Source of the DNA: Fidelibacterota bacterium | GTDB taxonomy: Bacteria; Fidelibacterota; JAANXI01 | DNA: 8,561 bases | Assembly: GCA_018263365.1 (NCBI GenBank) | Contig: JAANXI010000148.1 | Location: 1,302-9,862, forward strand | Direction of reading: 5' to 3' | In this document: positions 5,785 through 8,561 of the stretch, in pieces | How positions within the stretch are numbered: the stretch's first letter is position 1 | Layout: the number at the start of each line of letters is the position of its first letter | Position numbers and translations under genes: made by a program | Notes under the pieces: generated by a model | What the model was told of the DNA's origin: nothing | Database searches by the model: none | What the model saw: the letters and a program-made list of their open reading frames with translations, nothing else

Positions 5785-6759
5785 TCAGCTCAAACGGTTC
5801 TGCAGTGACTGAAGTGTAATCGGAACGATCCCGACTTCCTCGCAGACGCTGCCGGCGGCAACATTCCCCAGTACGGCCGCCTCTTTCAGAGATGCTCCGG
5901 CCGCCAGCGCAAGCGTGACCGTCGCAATAACCGTGTCCCCTGCTCCAGAGACATCCGCCACCTTTTTTACCTGGGTTGGGAGTCGTTCTGATGCGCCGTT
6001 CCGGTTAAATATTTCCATCCCCTGCGCCCCCAATGTGATTAACAGATAATCAGCGCGGAGTTGCTCAAGTAACTCCTGTCCGGCCGATTGTATCTCCTCA
6101 TCACTGGTAATTGAACGCCCCAGAATGCTCCGCACCTCTTTTAAATTGGGCTTTACCAGATTCGCATCCTGATACTCGTAAAAGTTGATGAACTTCGGGT
6201 CGACAGTCACGAGAACATCATTTTCGCAGCACTCCTGAATAATCGCTTTGATCACCGGAGGCTGCAACACTCCCTTGTTATAATCCTGTAGGATGATTGC
6301 ATCATACGAGGTGATTTGCGATCGGATGCGATTCAGCAAATCCGCCTGTAAATCCTCGTTTAGCGGATTCGTGTTTTCCAAATCCGTGCGGACGACGTGC
6401 TGAGAGCCCGCAATAACACGCGTTTTGGCGGTCGTTGCCCGGGAGTTGTCCCTAAGCAGCCCATTGATGTTGATTTGCCTCTCCTGCAAATCGCTGGCCA
6501 GGAAATTTCCGTTCTGGTCGTCTCCCACTACCCCGAAAATATCAACACCTGCTCCCAGCGATTGCAGGTTCGCCGCCACATTCGCTGCTCCACCGGCGTG
6601 ATGTTCTACACTGTCGATGCTCACCACCGGCACTGGCGCCTCCGGTGAAATCCGGTTTACGCTGCCCCGGTGATAGATATCCAGCATCACGTCGCCGACC
6701 ACGGCGATGCGCTTCGAGTGAAACTCCTCAAGAATTGACTGCAAGTGTGAATTGTCCAC
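5785..6759 (-). CDS. rfaE1: D-glycero-D-manno-heptose-7-phosphate kinase (HldA/RfaE1-type)
   Basis: The cytoplasmic enzyme phosphorylates D-glycero-D-manno-heptose 7-phosphate at C1 to the 1,7-bisphosphate, an early step of ADP-heptose synthesis for the LPS inner core. It is a PfkB-family sugar kinase of 324 aa. Visible are VVGDVMLDIYHRG (20-32), the highly characteristic RISPEAPVPVV (36-46), HAGGAANVAANL (54-65), GVVGDD (76-81), the VKPN segment (202-205) and the ATP/anion-hole motif DVSGAGDT (269-276) with catalytic Asp275. It ends after the kinase domain, so the adenylyltransferase half found in bifunctional HldE is absent and a separate hldC/rfaE2 must lie elsewhere. The start is GTG at 6759, preceded by AGGA overlapping the gpmI stop, which implies co-translation with gpmI. 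The function implies a Gram-negative envelope with heptose-containing LPS. Confidence 0.9.
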   Translation of the reverse strand: MDNSHLQSILEEFHSKRIAVVGDVMLDIYHRGSVNRISPEAPVPVVSIDSVEHHAGGAANVAANLQSLGAGVDIFGVVGDDQNGNFLASDLQERQININGLLRDNSRATTAKTRVIAGSQHVVRTDLENTNPLNEDLQADLLNRIRSQITSYDAIILQDYNKGVLQPPVIKAIIQECCENDVLVTVDPKFINFYEYQDANLVKPNLKEVRSILGRSITSDEEIQSAGQELLEQLRADYLLITLGAQGMEIFNRNGASERLPTQVKKVADVSGAGDTVIATVTLALAAGASLKEAAVLGNVAAGSVCEEVGIVPITLQSLQNRLS

Positions 6760-6768
6760 GGGTATAAT

Positions 6769-6772
6769 TCCT
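6769..6772 (-). promoter_or_regulatory. Ribosome binding site overlapping the gpmI stop codon
   Basis: AGGA shares bases with the TAG stop of gpmI (6773-6771) and lies 9 nt before the GTG at 6759. It supports the GTG start and suggests that ribosomes finishing gpmI reinitiate on the kinase gene. Confidence 0.65.
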
Positions 6773-8294
6773 AATCAGTTACCAGCGATTTGCCCGTCAT
6801 CTCTTCCGGTTGCTCAATGCCCATTAATTTAAGAATCGTCGGGGCAATATCACTCAATTTGCCGCCTTCACGGAGCGTGTGTTTTACTTTCTTGTCTACA
6901 ACAATAAACGGCACCGGATTCGTTGTGTGCGCTGTGTGCAGTCCGCCGTGTTCATCAATCAACTGTTCGGCATTTCCGTGATCCGCAGTGATAAGGGCAA
7001 TGCCGTCGTGGTTTAGCATCCTCTGCACAATCCGGCCAACGTATTCATCAATGGTGGTCACCGCTTTTGTTGTGGCCTCAATATCGCCGCTATGCCCCAC
7101 CATGTCAGGATTGGGAAAGTTCATGATAATCAGGGAATATTTGTCGTTGTCAATGGACTCCAACACCCGTTCGGTCAGTTCCGGCGAACTCATTTCCGGC
7201 TGTAAATCGTAAGTGGATACCTGCGGTGAGGGGAACAATATCCGATCTTCATTTTCAAAAGGTTCTTCCCGGCCGCAGTTCATAAAATACGTAACATGAG
7301 CGTATTTTTCCGTTTCACTGATCCGGAGCTGCTTCAGGCCCTCTTCGGCGATGATTTCACCAAGTACCTTCTCCGTCCGGATCGGCGGAAACGCAACGGG
7401 CAGGTCGAACTCCTCATCGTACTGAGTCATTGTCGCGTAAGAAATCTCCATCTCCTTCCGATCGAACGGTTCGAAATGCTCCAGCGTAAACGCTTTGGTG
7501 ATCTGCCGCATCCGGTCGGCCCGGTAGTTGAAGCCAAAGATGGCGTCATGTTCTTTTACCGTAGCAACAGGCTGTTCACCGTCCATCACGACAATCGGTT
7601 TCAGGAACTCGTCGGTGATACCCTCTTCATAGGAGCCTTTCACCGCCTGAATCGGATTGGTCGCCTCATTTCCTTCGCCATAAACCAACAGACGATAGGC
7701 TTTTTCCGTGCGATCCCAGCGGTTATCCCGATCCATGGCAAAATAGCGCCCAACGACTGAAGCAATTTCTCCGACGCCGATATCATCCATCTGCTCCTGT
7801 AATTCGCGCAGATATTTCACGCCGTTCGTCGGCGAGGTGTCCCGGCCATCCATAAAGCAGTGGACGTACACATCTTCCACGCCGGACTCTTTCGCCGCCC
7901 TCAGCAGTGCATACACGTGTTTGTTGTAACTGTGCACCTGACCATCGGATAAGAGGCCGATGAGATGCCAGGCGCTGTTATGTTCTTTGATATACTCAAA
8001 TTGTTGTTGCAGTAACTCGTTTTTGGCTAATTCGCCCTTCAGTGCGGCCTTGGAAATCCGGACGACGTCCTGTGGAATAACCCGCCCAGCGCCGATATTC
8101 ATGTGACCGACTTCGGAATTGCCCATAATCCCGTCCGGCAGACCCACGTCTTCTCCTGAGCCACTGATTGGCACTAACGGATACTCCTGCATCAGTTTGC
8201 TGATATTCGGTATACCGGAATTTTTTATGGCGTTCCCTTCCGGCTCATCGCGCAGGCCGAACCCATCGAGAATTATTAGTATAACTTTTCGCAT
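6771..8294 (-). CDS. gpmI: 2,3-bisphosphoglycerate-independent phosphoglycerate mutase
   Basis: This cytoplasmic glycolytic/gluconeogenic enzyme interconverts 3- and 2-phosphoglycerate using two manganese ions and a phosphoserine intermediate. At 507 aa it has the family's usual length and is complete. Visible are LILDGFG (metal ligand Asp10), MGNSEVGHMNIGAGR with nucleophile Ser60, LLSDGQVHSYNKH (His121), CFMDGRDTSP (Arg151, Asp152), YFAMDRDNRWDR (Arg189), FNYRADRMRQ (Arg258, Arg261), ETEKYAHVTYFMNCG (Lys330), NFPNPDMVGHSG (Asp397, His401), TADHGNAE (Asp438, His439) and HTTNPVPF (His456). No catalytic residue appears to be missing. I start at the ATG at 8294, 8 nt after a GGGAG ribosome site. 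The frame stays open upstream to the window edge, but that extension has no homology and starts inside a hairpin. It is the first recognisable gene of the minus-strand train, 11 nt before the heptose kinase. Confidence 0.97.
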   Translation of the reverse strand: MRKVILIILDGFGLRDEPEGNAIKNSGIPNISKLMQEYPLVPISGSGEDVGLPDGIMGNSEVGHMNIGAGRVIPQDVVRISKAALKGELAKNELLQQQFEYIKEHNSAWHLIGLLSDGQVHSYNKHVYALLRAAKESGVEDVYVHCFMDGRDTSPTNGVKYLRELQEQMDDIGVGEIASVVGRYFAMDRDNRWDRTEKAYRLLVYGEGNEATNPIQAVKGSYEEGITDEFLKPIVVMDGEQPVATVKEHDAIFGFNYRADRMRQITKAFTLEHFEPFDRKEMEISYATMTQYDEEFDLPVAFPPIRTEKVLGEIIAEEGLKQLRISETEKYAHVTYFMNCGREEPFENEDRILFPSPQVSTYDLQPEMSSPELTERVLESIDNDKYSLIIMNFPNPDMVGHSGDIEATTKAVTTIDEYVGRIVQRMLNHDGIALITADHGNAEQLIDEHGGLHTAHTTNPVPFIVVDKKVKHTLREGGKLSDIAPTILKLMGIEQPEEMTGKSLVTD

Positions 8295-8302
8295 ATAATT
8301 GG

Positions 8303-8307
8303 CTCCC
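8303..8307 (-). promoter_or_regulatory. Ribosome binding site that sets the gpmI start
   Basis: GGGAG lies 8 nt upstream of the ATG at 8294. It decides against the upstream in-frame starts that reach as far as 8558. Confidence 0.7.
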
Positions 8308-8390
8308 GTCTTTCGGATTTCAAAACTAATCAATTTAGGCAGGATAGTAATGCCAATCAAGCGTGAGGGTAAAAATTTGGGCTTGCCCCG

Positions 8391-8420
8391 CCGGAGATTC
8401 CGCTGACTCATCGTCTCCGG
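8391..8420. repeat. Inverted repeat CCGGAGA / TCTCCGG in the gpmI leader
   Basis: Perfect 7-bp arms at 8391-8397 and 8414-8420 with a 16-nt loop, about 100 nt upstream of the gpmI start. No T-run follows on the minus strand. It may be a 5'-leader structure or part of the dispersed repeat material. Confidence 0.5.
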
Positions 8421-8491
8421 TTGGAAACATGGCAAGGAGTGCAATGGATCGCTGGGTGGGATGACGAATATTTTGCATGAGTGCAATACTA

Positions 8492-8523
8492 CCGCCAACG
8501 ACGCTGGGAGCGGTCGTCGGCGG
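8492..8523. repeat. Near-perfect hairpin, 11-bp arms
   Basis: CCGCCAACGAC (8492-8502) pairs with GTCGTCGGCGG (8513-8523) with one mismatch. The 10-nt loop contains GCT...AGC, which can extend the stem. Confidence 0.6.
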
Positions 8524-8535
8524 GAAAGGTTACCG

Positions 8536-8561
8536 GCGATGGCCAATGACAGCGCCATTGC
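8536..8561. repeat. Partial copy of the 684-715 palindromic element at the right edge
   Basis: GCGATGGC (8536-8543) pairs with GCCATTGC (8554-8561) with one mismatch. The 3' half shares CAGCGCCATT with the element at 684-715, and both are preceded by AGGT about 10 nt before the left arm. It may continue beyond the window. Confidence 0.5.

Larger units (their letters stand above)
8295..8561 (-). other. Leader of gpmI with several hairpins
   Basis: This 267-nt stretch has no credible gene. It contains inverted repeats at 8391-8420, 8492-8523 and 8536-8561, and a repeated word GAGTGCAAT (near 8435 and 8480). The operon promoter should lie here or beyond the edge. On the minus strand TAGTTTTG near 8320-8330 fits the Bacteroidota-type -7 consensus TAnnTTTG, but the -33 element is not at the expected distance, so I do not call it. 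Confidence 0.45.

Noticed and set aside
7296..7760. 154-residue open frame on the plus strand
   Set aside because: Lies wholly antisense to the highly conserved gpmI coding sequence and has no motif; a shadow frame.
8295..8558. In-frame 88-residue N-terminal extension of gpmI from an ATG at 8558
   Set aside because: The family starts at MRKVILIILDGFG. A good ribosome site precedes 8294, and the extension has no recognisable domain and runs through hairpins.

Overview
The window looks like chromosomal DNA from a Gram-negative bacterium, probably of the broad FCB assemblage (Neomarinimicrobiota, Calditrichota, KSB1 or Ignavibacteria-like). The evidence is an LPS heptose kinase, two Sec-exported periplasmic proteins, a GWxTD-domain protein and a secreted many-bladed beta-propeller. 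The lineage is an inference; no rRNA or lineage-specific marker is present.

Every recognisable gene is on the minus strand, so transcription runs right to left. From 8294 down to 1572 there is one gene train: gpmI (phosphoglycerate mutase), a D-glycero-D-manno-heptose-7-phosphate kinase (rfaE1/hldA type), a secreted propeller, a secreted GWxTD-domain protein and an isocitrate/isopropylmalate-dehydrogenase-family enzyme. The gaps are 11, 120 (5665-5784; 126 from the chosen start), 2 and 50 nt. The first two genes form one tightly coupled pair. The propeller and GWxTD genes form a second, with only 2 nt between stop and start. The train ends at two strong tandem hairpins (1524-1556 and a perfect 42-bp palindrome at 1470-1511).

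About 1 kb without a gene follows (548-1571). It is packed with inverted repeats: nested hairpin units bounded by matching arms, short GTCCC/GGGAC hairpins and C/T-rich versus A/G-rich stems. It reads as a patchwork of degenerate dispersed intergenic elements. A relative of one of them (684-715) recurs at the far right edge (8536-8561), in the palindrome-rich leader of gpmI.

The left edge holds a decayed, exported N-acetylmuramoyl-L-alanine amidase (Amidase_3 type). It carries an in-frame stop after the signal peptide, an apparent in-frame deletion between the first zinc-ligand motif and the ISIHHNA motif, and a frameshift near 141-143. Its reading frame runs off the window.

Functionally the window mixes central metabolism (gpmI, the beta-decarboxylating dehydrogenase) with cell-envelope biogenesis (heptose kinase, amidase remnant) and two uncharacterised periplasmic proteins. 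The most interesting points are the propeller/GWxTD pair, the unusual active-site and cofactor residues of the dehydrogenase, and the dense palindromic intergenic region.
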